DNA of 64,000 nucleotides from Maratus speciosus (lineage: Eukaryota > Arthropoda > Arachnida > Araneae > Salticidae): positions 17,129,936 through 17,193,935 of the forward strand of contig OZ010787.1 of assembly GCA_963932465.1 (NCBI GenBank), in the 5' to 3' direction. The notes beneath the pieces are model-generated. The model did no database searches and had not been told where the DNA came from. It saw only the letters and a list, made by a program, of their open reading frames with translations. The translations under genes were made by a program, and so were the position numbers. Shown here piece by piece: positions 27,301-42,041 of this stretch; the stretch's first letter is position 1; every line of letters starts with the position of its first letter.

Positions 27301-30300
27301 CCACTGTATATGATATAACAAATAACATCTTGCTCATCTATACATTTGTTTGTCCTGTGTGTGATAGGACAGGTGTAATGAAAAAATATAATAAAACATG
27401 GATTGAAGAATTTGTGTATTGGGTTGGGAAATAGAGGTGGGCATTATTTAACATAACAGTTAAAAAACACTGTTATTGCTTTAAAGTTTGTTTTTTAGTA
27501 ACAGAATATCAGAAACTGCCTATTAATTTTATAACTATTTATCAATTTCCCTTGCGAAAAACTGAAAATATGACCAAAAAAAAATATTTTAGCTTTATTT
27601 TAATTTTATATTGCAATGAAAAATAAAATCGCAAAATCTTTTTTCCTAGCTCTTTCCCATTCTAAGGAAAAGTGAAAAAAAAAAATCCACTATTACAAAA
27701 GAATCAAGTAAATTTTACAGCTTAAAAGACAAAACACAAACGTCAACCCCGTCCTATGTATGAAAATAAAAGTCAACTCGTATCGTTAAACACCGTCCTA
27801 CGTATGAAAAGAAAAGCGAACACCTATTTTCATTTAATTTATTACTGGATCACTTTTCACACCCGCTAACAAAAATAGAGACGTCCAACATCCAAGGCAA
27901 AATGCATCTGCTGGGAACTTTTCTCTTCATTCTGTTGTTAGGAATAAAAAGTATCTATCAGTAATAATTATTTGTCAGCATCAAATATTCTATACCAACT
28001 GTTAAATATTCAAATATTATGTTCGCTTCAGCATGAATTTGTGGTTATTTCAATGTCGAATGTGTAAAAAAATTTAATCTTGTCTCTGAGAGATATAGTT
28101 ACTTTGTAATACACAGCTATGAAGCAGTTACATTATTAAAAAGAAAAATATTATTGCTTTGAATATATTGTTTATCTAGACTGGTAATATTAGAATCTGA
28201 GAATTTTACGTTATCGAGAGGGGAGGAAAAGTTTCCTAAGGTTGTAAGTTAGATTCGCGTGGCTGGGGATATTTTGAGGTAATTTGTAAGCTAGTATTGC
28301 GCTTTTGCTTTTGTGGTTTGAGGATATAAGGTCAGGTAAAGTATTTTTCGATTGTTGTTGAATTATATGTGCTGTTGATGTTAGGTACGGATGTGGTAAA
28401 GCTATTTATTTATTTATCGCACTTTTTGTCATAACTATGACTGCTAAAAAACTTTTTTCTTGGAATTAATTTTACTAAAGCAATAAGATTCTATTTTATA
28501 AGAACATTTGTAAAAATTTTAAAAATGCTTTAATCAATTTGGAAAAAATAATAATCACTGTTGTCAAATATGTTAAAAGCTATTTGTTCATATAAGTGGA
28601 AATATCGTGAAAGTGGAATGTATTAACAAATTTTGCCTTAAACCTAATTAAGTTTAAAAGATTTTATTAAATTATTTTATGTCTCATAATGTTATTGGAT
28701 GCTGTTATCGGATAGGTCAAAATACACAGTTGATTGCATCGCACCATTATTCAATAAGTGACACATATGAAAAAGTGAAGTGTTTCAGAAAAAAACAAAA
28801 AATACTTTTAAATGTATATAAAAAAAAATGCTTGGGAATACATAGAGTAAATAATTATTTTAATATGAGGAATTTTGTTAATTTAATATATCGCTCACCC
28901 GCAAGAAAAGTGACACATCTCGACAAAAGTAAATTTCACAGGAGAGGCAAAAGGACAATTTCCATGATTTTACTGTAACATGAAATTACAGCACTTAGCT
29001 CTGCATGCTGGAATAAAAACTTGCATAAAAGAATAAAACCCTTAAAAATGAAGACGTAGTATGAGGTTTAGATGGTTGGGTAATTTTACCTCCTCACACA
29101 ATCCACCCCTCTTCTGTGGTCACAAATAGACATATGGCGTAATAAAGTGATTTTCTGCATAGATACACTTATGAAACTGTTTGTGTAGCAAGACTCACTT
29201 ATAACAGACCTGTTAGTGGGGGAAAAACGCAAAATGAATATTTGCAAGACATGTCTCTTTTCTTACGGGTCGCAGCGATATGTAAACAGTGAGACTAAAT
29301 ATTGTAAGTAATATATAAGAACTCTAATTTGGTCTTTTTTTGTAGATATTTAAACATCCTTTTTTAATGTCAAATGGGGGTATGTTTGTAACCACTCATA
29401 TTAAGGAATGCTCAAAATATATATACAGAGAGGGAGGGAGGGAGAGAGAGTTGTGTATTTTAGGAATACGTGCGAGATATCTATCGAGTAGTCTAATTAT
29501 TAGGCAGATGAATTTATAAGGAATACATTTGCTTGAATATATGAATTTTCACCTTAAAAAATTGAGAAGAATTCTAGACATTGAATAACATTTGAATTAG
29601 GGACATCTTAAATCCTAGAGAGTTTTGAATGCTAGAAGCTATTATAAATAATTTTTTTTGTACTATTCCTTTATGTACAGATATCTTCAGACTTATGTTA
29701 GGTGGGACTAAGAAAGTAGGATGCTGTAATTATAAAAGAAGAATCATGTTGGATATAGACTCTAATGTTAAACTTTTTAAATAAATATATAATTCTGTTT
29801 AGTGTGTCTTTATGTACACTGCTGAAGTTCGAAAACCTGTTTTGACGTTTTGTAAATTTTACCTCTATGTTTTAAATGTGAGCTTAGATCATTTTTCAGA
29901 CATTAATATTTCAAAGAAACAAAATATTACCCAAAAGTCCAAAAAATGTTCTTTACCTACAAATACTTAACCAAAATCTATAAAAATGACCTAAATTTAA
30001 GGAAAGACCCTAAAAGTGCAAATTTCAAAAATTTTTTAGCCTCTGATAAGGTGTTAAAAAATTATTAGGTTATTGTAACATGTTACCAAGCTAGTGGTGT
30101 AATGATGGAACCTGTTAACAAAAAGTAACTGCTTTTCCCATCTCTATTGGGAAATAATTCATGAGCATTTTTCTCATATTAGAATCCTTCCTTTTGAGTG
30201 GAGGTAACCAGTTTTTTTTTTAAATCGCACTTTATCTGTTCTAGTTATTTGACATTGATTTTTGTGAAGAAGGTATTAAATAGCACTTCATCAAACTTAA

Positions 30301-30817
30301 TTTGTCGACCAGAGTATAATCCCTTCAGGTCAAAATTATCATTTTTGAATTATGAAAACCAATAGCATGCAATACTTTGAGGTATGGGTCCTTCTCCATG
30401 CACAGTACAAATTTGACAAGCAGCTTTGGTAGCTTTGACACCTCGATTAAATACAGAAAAGCAAATGGTGTTGAAAGTGTTCAATTTTGTTGGTTGGACA
30501 GTTCATTTTAATGTGATCTGAAAGTACACATAAATCAATAAAATTATATCAAAACCTACAATCTTGTAAAGCAAAAATTCCTCTTTAAAATAACATAAAA
30601 CATGTTGCCAACAGGCATGAAAGAGTTCCTCCTTTAGGAGGAATTCCACCTTTTTAAAAGCAAATTTGGACATTCTCTGGATTGATGCAAAAATACAAAG
30701 AAAATATTAAGAGCATATGGGGGGGGGGGGGGGGGCTAGAAAGTTTAATGATTAGACATTTTGTCTACTCAAATCCTTGGAGTTCTGAATTCAGTAATGC
30801 CGCTGTACTTGAAAAAA

Positions 30818-30838
30818 CCTGGGTCCCCGGGACCCAGG
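30818..30838. repeat. 21-bp perfect palindrome
   Basis: CCTGGGTCCC, a central C, then GGGACCCAGG form a perfect inverted repeat with one central base. It lies in a short GC-rich island that continues with CTGGGCCCC and GCGGGTCCCC to about 30880, in otherwise AT-rich intron. Confidence 0.8.
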
Positions 30839-31559
30839 ATTTCCAAAAATCTGGGCCCCTTTTTTACAAAAGCGGGTCCCCATCAATAATAATTTATATT
30901 TTAAAGGAATAAATGAAACTTGTTTATTTGGAAAAGATAAATGAAATGCATTAATTATTGTTTTAACAATAATTAAATAATGAATTAAAACCAGCATTAT
31001 TTGCACTCAAATAAGATATTTTTATAAAAATATTAAGAGAAATTTTCTTTACTTTTTTAAAAGTAAAAATGCAAGATACAATTTTAATTGTAAAATAATG
31101 TTTATTTGAGAGTAGAAGATACCAAGTTCCACTAACAAGTGTCCCTAATGTTCGCATTTCTTTTAAAAAGGGGCAAGACGGGTTTATTGAAAAAGATATT
31201 TTTGCTGAAAAAAAGAATACTTATGTTAAGTAAAGGTGTACTTTTTGTTGAATGAATGGGTGCTTTCATTATACTTCCCATTGAATTATTTGTCAGCATA
31301 GATCTGTGTTGGAATCGGACATTTTTCTTGGAAGGGAAATTTATATCTAAATCACTAATAAGCATCAAATCTTAAATGTTATGAAGGTGGGAGACATTTC
31401 AATGCAGTAAGAAGGAGGGGGGGGGGGGATTTTTCACTGTTTCACCTACAGAATACATTATCAAAGTACACTGAAATCATGCTGTATTTTCAAGAATCTC
31501 AAAAAAAAAAAATTAAATCCCATTTTATGAATTTTCTACCTATAAGTTTAGTTTGCACA

Positions 31560-32360
31560 TCTTTTTTGGTGCTTTGACTAAATTCACGTTTTTTCCACGT
31601 TACTTTAACAAAATTTGCGTTTTTCCGCGATCCTTTTGTTGAAATTCGCTATTTTTTCGCGAGCCTGTCACGAAAATAGTGTTTTTTCCGCGATACTTTG
31701 ACAAAATTCGGCTGTATTCCGCGATTTTTCGACGAAATTCCCTATTTTTTCGCGATCTTTTGACGAAATACACTATTTTGTTTCAGCCCTTTTACGAAAA
31801 TAGCGTTTTTTCCGCGATATTTTGATGAAATTTGTGCTTTTTTCGCGATCCTTTTACGAAAATTGGCTTTTTTACGCTATTTTTTGACGACATTCGCTAT
31901 TTTTTGGGGATCCTTTGACGAAATACGCTATTTTTTCGCGATCCTTTGACGAAAATCGGCTTTTTTCCGCGATATTTTGATGAAATTTGCACTTTTTTTG
32001 TGATCCTTTGACAAAATTCGGCTTTTTCGCGTTTTTTGACGAAATTCGCTATTTTTTCGCGATCTTTTAACGAAATACGCTAATTTGTCGTGGCCCTTTT
32101 ACGAAAATCATGTTTTTTCGCAATATTTTAATGAAATTTGCGCTTTTTTCTGCGATATTTTGATAAAATTTGAGATTATTTCCGCGATTTTTTGACGAAA
32201 TACTTTTTTTTTTTTTCGCGATCCTTTGACGAAATACGCTATTTTTTTCGAGGCCCTTTTACAAAAATCGCTGTTTTTGCGCGATATTTCGATGAGATTT
32301 GCGCTTTTTTCGCGATTCTTTGACGAAAATCGGCTTTTTTACGCGATCTTTGACGAAATT
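31560..32360. repeat. Diverged 32-bp-family minisatellite with TTTTTCGCGAT units
   Basis: About 25 degenerate units of 28-35 bp have the pattern GACGAAATTCGC, T-run, CGCGATCC. The unit clearly belongs to the family at 23.2 kb, but with different consensus (TTCGCGAT in place of TTGCGATC) and more divergence. Its right edge passes into palindromic sequence (32359-32441) and a CAGCCCTG that may be an element end. Confidence 0.8.
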
Positions 32361-32441
32361 ACGCGTCCCGTGGGACGCGTAAGAGCTATTTTTTTGCGTC
32401 CAGTCTCCGATTTTTCGCGTAATTTACGTGCTATAGCACGT
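32359..32441. repeat. Two perfect palindromes at the end of a minisatellite
   Basis: TTACGCGTCCC, two bases, GGGACGCGTAA (32359-32382) is a perfect hairpin of 11 bp. ACGTGCTATAGCACGT (32426-32441) is a perfect 16-bp palindrome. Both are immediately next to the minisatellite and close to a candidate terminus CAGCCCTG (about 32446-32453). Confidence 0.75.
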
Positions 32442-34860
32442 CCGCGGCAGCCCTGGAATTGCTGTGCTATCAAATCAAAGACAAACTTTTATAATAAGCA
32501 TCTGAAAGTCATGTAAATTAAGTTCTTTAACTAGGGAAAAGAAGTTTCCACAAGTTTCTTTTGGAATAGAATATTTTATTCTATTTATAAAACACTTCTG
32601 GGTAATTTCATTGATGCATTTTTGGAAATGTATTTCTGGAGTAAAGATAAATTTGGCATGCATATATTTAGCATAGAGATTTTTTTCCCTCCTAATTATA
32701 GTCTTAAACATTCAAATCATTCGAAATAATACATTTATTTTGAAAAATTAATCTCTGTACTTCACATAAGCTCATCAGATACATTTGGATGGATTTATAC
32801 TTTTAGCAGACTGTTTCCAATTTTCTTTTATGATTTAATGAGTTTATACATTTATTGTTATATATATATTCTTCTTCTTTTATTTCTTCCTAAATTACAA
32901 AAACAACAACAACAAAAAAAATATGTATTGTTATAATTTATTTTATTAGATGCATTTCAACAGTTATTCATACAAGTTATACAAGTTTGGCTTTATTGTA
33001 TAGATGGAAAAAAATTCCACCTTTTTTCCCATTTCCCACTTTCATGCCTGTGCCAATATATTTTATTTCTATGTAAATTTTTCAATTAAAATAAAAATGA
33101 TCATGAATTATTCTCCAACCTGCTTATATTTTAATTATAATAGTATCTTCTATCTATACAAATAAGTTTCGCTCTGTCTGTGATGACTAGCAAAATCTAT
33201 CGCACATACAAGTCTAAAAATTTAGATGAGGATAGTGCAAGGCATGTCCTGATGCACCTGAGGTTCAGAATTTTAATTTTTTGATAATTAGCCAAGTTAT
33301 TATAATGAGCTCCCATTAAAAACTCCTTTCATTCCAAGCAGACAAAAGCTCATGCACATGCCCAGAATCAGATTTACACAGTAGAACGAAATAAAATAAC
33401 TTCATTCTTTTTTAACCTGGATAGGCCAAACCGTTTAGTATAATTAAAAACGGAAGACATATTCTGAAAGATCATACTTTTACATATTAAATGCCACAAT
33501 CAGTTTGAAAAAATACAGTGCGTTAACCCTTTGAATTTTTTTTTTTTTTTAAAGGGTTTGTTTTCATAGTTCTTTTTCCTGTATGGCACTGCTTTCCTGG
33601 GGTGAAATTTTGGAGGTACAGATTACCAACCTTTTATCTAATGATAGAGCATAGATTTGGTTCATGTATAATCTGATTTAGGGTTGAAATAATTAGTTTG
33701 AAAATCAAAAAACTGAACTTAAGATTTTAATAATAAATAAATAAATAGTTACACATAAAACCTAGATTTTTACAGTTGCCGGAAACATATATAACTCAAA
33801 TTTCGTTCAGAAATTATAACATACAGGGGGAAAATGAGTTCGATTTACTCTATATTCCTGAAAAAAGAAAGAATGAAAAAAAAAATTAACAGAAGAAAAA
33901 CACTGCTTTTTACAACTAAATATCAATTTCTTAGCACTAAAGGGCAAAATTTAGCAATGGCCACTTTCTTACAACGTGAGAGTAAAATTTCCTTGCTTTC
34001 CATCAAATATTCTACTTTTTCTGGTTGTAATATTTTTATATTAACATATTTGGACTTTTCAATTTTAGATTAATACTAATAGAAATTTTAACAAAAGCTT
34101 ACTCTTTAGTGCTTTTAAGTAAAAAATGGGTACTAGTTTAAAGAAAGTGGCTACTTATAAAACTTGTACTACTGGCCTCTGGTCACTAATGAAATTTCCC
34201 AGTCTTGCTCTTTACATTTCTTGTCATCAAAAGCCTGTGTATATTTTTTTAAATGCTAAATTGTCCCACCCCTATCACGCTACAGTTATTTTGAGCCCTT
34301 TTACCACCAGACTTGTATAAAACCAAAAACTTTCTGTGCACACAAATATTGGGTCAAAAACTTTCTGCAAATTAATTTAATGTTTAATAAAATAACGTGT
34401 TATATTATTTTGGCAATTTGAATTAAAAACAGTAGTTTTAAAATAATTACCATTTAAATTAAAAATTAATTGATATTAATTAAAGAATAATTATTTTGGT
34501 TAGAAAAATAATAAAGCTAAAAAAACATAAGAACAGGTGAATTCTTATCAATTATTTTGCCAGTGCATTTAGAAACAGCCCAATCCTTAATATTGTGACT
34601 TCTTCACACAAAATGCCAGTCACTCTGTTAGAGTAAAAGAAAAAAAAATTCCTGAAATTCACAGCAAATTTTCTGAAAAGTTACAGCAGGGGGCTGGGGT
34701 GTGGGGGTGAATCCACTCCCGGCACTAACTAGTATGTGTTTTTTCTGCGGCCATTTGACAAAATTCGTGATCTTTGCGTTTTTTTGCGATCTTTTGACGA
34801 AGTTTCCGGTTTTTCGCGATCTTTTGACGAAGTTTCCGGTTTTTCGCGATCTTTTGACGT

Positions 34861-36283
34861 AATTGATAACATTACAAACGTAATGTTAATGGGGTTGAGG
34901 AAAGATGCAGAGTGCATGAAGCAGTAAAAGCGTAAAGCTGAATTTATAACCCCAATAATGAATTTAAAAGATTTATGAAATGAATTAATTTCTATGAAAT
35001 AATTAAAGCGTTAAATATCAATAACTAAATAAAAGAAGCAAAGTAAATGTGTGGTAGAAGAAACGAAAACTAGTTTTAAAAACAACAACATTTATTAACA
35101 ACTTAAATAAAAACAATAAATAAAATAAGCTTTAAAAACATAACTTAAATATCACTTATCTGTAATTAATAACTGGAACTCTTAAATGATATGAAGCAGT
35201 TACTTAATATGACACGCTCAAATGAGCGGTTGAAATATCTCGTAAATGTAACTAATTAAACACTTCATCAAACGATTCACGAAATACAGCATGTTGGCGT
35301 CAATACGTTCGCTCAGGAAAAGATGTCAGTTGAGAAGAACACTATAATATTATAAAGCTGACGTTGATGAAATAAATATAACTCGAGACGAAACCATTAG
35401 ACCTTAAAGTCACATAGTAATGAAAAGCTTAAAAATAAATCTCCTCCTTTTCACCACAGCCGGTATGTAACTTCCTCGTAAGTCCACACTGCCACAAGAA
35501 CCACGACACGGCAAACGCCGGTCCTTAAAATGTTCTACTGTAGAAAAGGCATGTTCGTAAAATACTCTCCATACTTAATAACGTGAAACGGCCAACGTGT
35601 CTTTACAGGAATTGCTTAAAAGAAGACGACATCACTTATTTAAACGAGTATAAAACTTATCAAAAAGAAGGCTTCTCAAAAGACAGTCATCATCATTTCA
35701 AAACGAAGCAATTAAAGATGCACTTCCCGAAACGTTAAATTAACTACTTGCCGACCTCAGTCAACAAGCACCTACAAAAAGGTAAAAACTGAAGCTACTG
35801 ACAAGGGAAGCATGATGTATTTATCCTAATCGGAATAGTCGAGAAACTTCCATTACGTAATACCAGACACACCCCCAAATGCAAAGAGCTGATTCGTGGG
35901 TGAGGGCGTGTCGTCGAATGACAAGTTCGACGTAATCGCCCGAACAGATGACATCATCAAGTGACAGTCGGAAAAACTTATTCAATGCAAATGGAATCCA
36001 GATGTAATACGAATGTCAACATAATCTCCGGCGGTCGTAAATGGAAAGAAAATAAACATATAAAGTTGAACTGTAAGGAATATTTAGAAAATATAAAGAT
36101 ACTGCTAAAAAGGTAAGTAAAGACTTTATTGAAGTATTTAAATAAAGGATTTATAAATAAAAGTATATGAAGTATTTAAATAAAGAAAAAGTTATGCTAT
36201 GAAGATAGAAATGAGGAAAACATGTGATGATAGAAAACATGTGTACAGGAGATAAGATATATGGGAGTGCATATATATAACAG
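34861..36283 (-). mobile_element. LTR-like insertion inside minisatellite
   Basis: About 1.42 kb of unrelated sequence interrupts the array. The minisatellite phrase TTTTGACG stops at 34859 and GAAGTTTCCGG resumes at 36284. The right edge read on the minus strand begins TGTTATATATATGC. Its layout (AAAAGGTAAGT, then AATAAA-rich, then purine-rich end) parallels the copia LTRs at 15.7-15.9 kb. The flanking pentamers GACGT and GAAGT differ by one base. No coding region is present. It is probably a solo LTR but this is inference. Confidence 0.45.
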
Positions 36284-36380
36284 AAGTTTCCGGTTTTTCG
36301 CGATCTTTTGACGAAGTTTCCGGTTTTTCGCGATCTTTTGACGAAGTTTCCAGTTTTTCGCGATCTTTTGACGAAGTTTC

Positions 36381-36890
36381 CGGCGTTCGAATAACGCCTC
36401 ATTACGCAATGCAAGGAGCAACTGCAGACAGTTCCAGAATGAGATCATCATGACGAAGGAACGCAGAGCCGATGTGTCATAGACTCAAACGAGCGACGCC
36501 ATCTGGCGGCGATCGAAAAACTAATCTATGATCATCATTCAAACGAAATGCGTGCTCATGTTTGCACGGAAGCAGACAACTGAAAAACGTGAATATGGAC
36601 AGCAAAGAAAGATAAACATCGTAAAAAGGAATTAAAGATAGAATAACAGGAATGAATAAAAGGTAAGTGAAATGACTTTATATATTGTTAATAAAAGAAA
36701 TATTTTAATAAAGGAAATATTAATAAAGGAAATATATTTTAATAAAGGAGATATATTTTAATAAAGGAAATACTTTAAGTGTTAAATAAACATAAAGGAA
36801 ATATGCAGTGTTAAATAAATATAGAGGAATGCAGAGGAGATATATATCTGGACAGTGTCAAGACAGGAAATAAGGTATTTACTCTTATCA
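36381..36890 (-). mobile_element. Solo LTR of a copia-like element
   Basis: This 510-bp block interrupts the minisatellite and is flanked by the pentamer GTTTC on both sides (36376-36380 and 36891-36895). On the minus strand it begins TGATAAGAGTAAATACC, like the TGAT start of the copia LTRs at 14.9-23.2 kb. It shares the CGCCATCT-GCGG motif and an AAAAGGTAAGT followed by AATAAAGGAAAT short repeats. Recombination between two LTRs would leave such a remnant. Confidence 0.7.
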
Positions 36891-38037
36891 GTTTCCGGTC
36901 TTTTCGTGATCTTTTGAAGAAGTTTCCGGGTTTTTCGCAATCTTTTGACGAAATTTGCGATCTTTTGACGAAATTTGCGGTCTTTTCGCGATCTTTTGAC
37001 GAAATTTGCGGTCTTTTCGCGATCTTTTGACGAAATTTGCGGTCTTTTCGCGATCTTTTGACGAAATTTGCGGTTTTTTCGCGATCTTTTGACCAATTTT
37101 GTTGGGTTTTTCGTGATCTTTTGACGAATTTTGTGGGTTTTTTTTTTGCAAATTTTGGACGAAATTTGTGTTTTTTACGCGATTGTTTGACGAAAATTGT
37201 GTTTTTTCTGCGATACTTTGACGAAATTAGTGTTTTTCGCGATCTTTTGACAAAATTCGGGCTCTTTCTGCTATACTTTTACGAAATTAGTTTTTTCTTC
37301 CTGCGTTCCTTTAATGAAATTTGCTTTTTTTCTGCATTCCTTTAATGAAATTTGCTTTTTTTCTGCATTCCTTTAATGAAATTTGCTTTTTTTCTGCGTT
37401 CCTTTAATGAAATTTGCTTTTTTTCTGCGTTCCTTTAATGAATTTTGCTTTTTTTCTGCGTTCCTTTGATGAAATTTGCTTTTTTTCTGCGATTCTTTCA
37501 CGAAATTATCTTTTTTTTCACGATTCTTTGGAGAAATTCGCGTTTTTCCGCGTTCCTTTGATGAAATTCGCGTTTTTTACGCAATGATTCGAGAAAATGG
37601 GTGATTTTTTTCTGCGAATGATTGACGAAATTGGTCTTTTTTCGGCGATCATTTGTTGAAATTCGCAATATTTTTCAGTGATATTTTTTTATGTTTGAAT
37701 TTTCGGACTGATGGCTTATTTTTTTCTTAATTTTTGGAACGGAATGCTTTTAATTTTTGGAAAATTCGGAACAGAATCCACCCTGGCAAATAATAAATAA
37801 ATCATACATAAAATTGGGAAACATTTTTATTTTTTTTATATTTAAAAAAAAAAAGTTACAAGAACAAAAATTGTTTTTTTTTTCTAAAAAAAATTTTCTA
37901 TGCACGGCGTACGCGTGTGTGTCTATATTATATAACTCTGTTTACCACTAAATATCAGCATTTTTTTTTTTTCTGATTTTTCACAACATCAGCAGGCACA
38001 TGTTTTTATAAAATATAAATTTATGAAGAACAAGATA

Positions 38038-38511
38038 CAGTCAAACTCGCTTATAATGAGCCCTGATTTAACAAGAACCCGGATTTAATGAGGAAATCAT
38101 AAATACTTGATTGGTACAATGTTAAGTCTATGGGAGCATAACTCGCTTTTAACGAGCAAATCCCGGTTATATTTTTATCAGTATTTTTATGATTCATAAA
38201 ATTTCTATTGACTTCTGCCTTTTCCACTCAGATAACGTTTCTTGGAAAAATTCCTTTAACATTCTGAAATTAACAGAAATTAAGTGCGCAGAAAAACTTT
38301 AAACTTTTTTCGAAGCCAGGGGTTCAAATGACAATGTTTTTTGGGCTAAGAGCAATAACACAAGAAAGAGACAATAAGATAGTTCAAAGCAAATTAACCA
38401 ACTTCTTTTGTACTGTACAGAAATAAAAAAATAAAGTATGCATGAATTTGTGTAATTTTTTACTAGCAAATATCGCACTCCTTTCGCGCTCGCTATAACC
38501 AAGTTCGACTG
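38038..38511 (+). mobile_element. Tigger/pogo-type MITE
   Basis: The ends are CAGTCAAACTCGCTTATAAT and, inverted, ATAACCAAGTTCGACTG. TA lies on both sides (38036-38037 and 38512-38513). It is 474 bp with no coding capacity. It includes the recurring core GTTAAGTCTATGGGAGC near 38129. Confidence 0.8.
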
Positions 38512-40201
38512 TATAACAAAGATATAACAAATTTTTGAAGCATTTGGACAATCATAGGTTATTTTATTTTTGTGGAAAATAACTTCTTGTAATGAAAGGT
38601 ATAAACCTGTTACTCAAATGAGTCTTCTTACGAATGCTTTATTTTTTCATTTAAAAAATATAAATTCAGGCAAAACTGATTTTAAAGATATAAAATTATA
38701 CGAATTTAAGGTTCATTTGAGGTTATCACAGGCCCGGACAATGCCGTGACTGTCAGCTAGTTTATAATTAAATGCTTGCATATGAGAATGAAAATGTGAT
38801 TACTAAAATAAACAATATATTTCAAAGAAACTTAATCTGAGACTGTAAAAAAAAAAAAAAATAAGAGTAACCTTTTATGCGTAGTAAAGTCATCTTAAAT
38901 ATATTGGAGTTTAATAAGCAAATATGATATAGTACAAGTGATAGCGACACTGAAATAAAGTGCTGAATACTTTGCAAGGGCAAAATTAATTTCCCGTACA
39001 TTAAATTTGTGTATAAATTTAAAATGACCCATTTGCTGTGCGTTACTGATAGCTCTATGAAAAATAATTTCTTTTAACACTGGACAATTTTTCACTTTTC
39101 AGTCTTATTTAGTGTCTGCTTTATGTGAAAGGCATTGTTTTTTAGTGCTCTTTTACTCTCTTAAAGTTTGTTATTAATGACGTAAGAGCTAAAATATTTC
39201 ACATGGTTTTTGGCATGTAGCTTATTTGCAATCTATATTATTTATAGCATAAAGAATTTAGTCAAAAAGGAGTAAAAAAATTAGTACAGTGTAGAATATT
39301 CCTTTGTGATCCAATTTTATTGCTACAGTACCTGCTGCTTCATAAAATCATTCATCATGAAGGATTTTATTTTAAGCAGCTGATTTTAAAAATCTGCAGT
39401 TCAAAATTTAGTTATTTTAAAATGTTCTATGTTTCCTATTAGAATATTGCATAAATAACAGTGAATAAAGAAATAAAAGGCACTTAAATTTAATACATTA
39501 TACATATATTACATTTGATTTACATTTAATATTTTACTTAATATATTTTTTTTCAAATATTATGATTTGTTTCAAAGAATTGTTTATCTAATGTCCAATA
39601 TTATTAGAATAGAAAATGCATAAAGTTTACTATAGTGTTCTATCTTCACATTTGTGTTCCAATGTTCGACACAAAATATTCTTTTTGATTTCATGAGAAA
39701 TAGCATCTCTTTATTTCAAGTTGAATAAAGCAGTTTGAGAAATCCTTAGTTTTGACAAAGCTTCTCATTGGCTGCCTTTTGACATGTAAATATCTTTTCA
39801 GAATTTCTTTAACACTTAAATATTTATGCTTAGCCATCTTCACTCCTGAAATAATTCCAAAAGACCATTTCATGTAGAAACATTTCAAAAGCTGCAGAGA
39901 CCAGTTTTTACCCCCTTTATCCATTTTCTTCCAGGAACCCTGTTCTGCATGTATCTTTCTCTTGTTCTATTTCTCACTTATTTTTGAGGGAAGGGGATAA
40001 GGAATGTTTCTAAATGAAAAATAAAAGGGATGATATTGTTTGGAACAGAAAAGAAAAGGTTAAGCATTGTTACTCACAAATGTTTTGAAATTAAAAGCTC
40101 CACATGACTTTGACTTATTTTACTTGGTAGTCGATTAAAATATCTCAAACTTTGATTGTTAAAAGTGGCAGTATTGATTTTATTAAACAGTGATTTTATA
40201 A

Positions 40202-41538
<1,337 letters not shown>

Positions 41539-41710
41539 CAGTAAACTCTGTCTAAGACAGAATCGATCAGGACCAAGAAAATTTTCCGTAGTAGACAATA
41601 TTCCGCCTTAGACAAATTTAACTCTGTCTATGGATTCGCAGGGGCTTGAAAATCTTTCAGAGTTACAGATTTCGGTCTTATACAGAGTCCGCCTTACAGA
41701 GAGTTTACTG
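41539..41710. mobile_element. Short MITE with CAGTAAACTCTG ends
   Basis: CAGTAAACTCTGTCTAAGAC at the left pairs with an inverted copy at the right (CTTACAGAGAGTTTACTG). The inside contains further GTCTTA/TAAGAC inverted phrases. It is 172 bp. A TA follows the right end but not the left, so the target duplication is unclear. Pogo-like by appearance. Confidence 0.65.
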
Positions 41711-42041
41711 TATGTATAAATAAATATGTGTATACTTTCAAGATATAAAGGAGATAAAAAATATTTCTGCATATTGCAAAAATTCCTGTGAATGTTGTCT
41801 GTGTTGCTGCAACTAACTACAGACAATTTCAACTTTCATCCTGGTAAGTTTTTAAACTGTTCTTTCATTAATAACCAGCAGGGAAGACCAACCTATATTC
41901 AGTTAAAATTAGCTTTATGTTCAACTCTACATAACAGCAAATTTTTGCTGTTTTATTGCTATAAAGCATTTTATTTTATAAGTTTTATTTACAGAAACAA
42001 TCAATATTTAAACTATGTACATATTTCTGAATTTTACATTA

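Larger units (their letters stand above)
34617..37785 (+). mobile_element. hAT-family copy with minisatellite, split by two LTR-like insertions
   Basis: The left module at 34640-34725 (AATTCCTGAAATTC, ACAGCAAATTTTCTGAAA, G-rich, AATCCACTCCCGGCAC) matches the left module of the element at 14619. The right end CAGAATCCACCCTG (37772-37785) matches its right terminus. In between lie minisatellite segments 34740-34860, 36284-36385 and 36891-37720, with units TTTTTCGCGATCTTTTGACG. The left terminus is degraded (CAGTCACTCTG) and no clear 8-bp duplication was found. Confidence 0.65.
33153..38760 (+). mobile_element. Helitron-type element, non-autonomous, multiply invaded
   Basis: The left end TCTATACAAATAAG follows an A and the right end GTCAGCTAG precedes a T, as expected for Helitrons (5'-TC, 3'-CTAG, insertion between A and T with no target duplication). 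A short hairpin (CAC-A-GGC pairing with GCC-GTG, about 38729-38749) stands just before the CTAG, in the place of the rolling-circle terminator. Inside are hAT-family arrays, two LTR-like insertions and a Tigger-type element (own entries). Without them little remains. The boundary pair is plausible but inferred from short signals. Confidence 0.5.

Noticed and set aside
29402..29450. GA-rich stretch as a regulatory GAGA element
   Set aside because: It is a short GGGA/GA microsatellite with no supporting promoter context.
36151..37345. Repetitive frames around 36.2-37.3 kb
   Set aside because: They again read through the 32-bp-family array and change phase with unit length.
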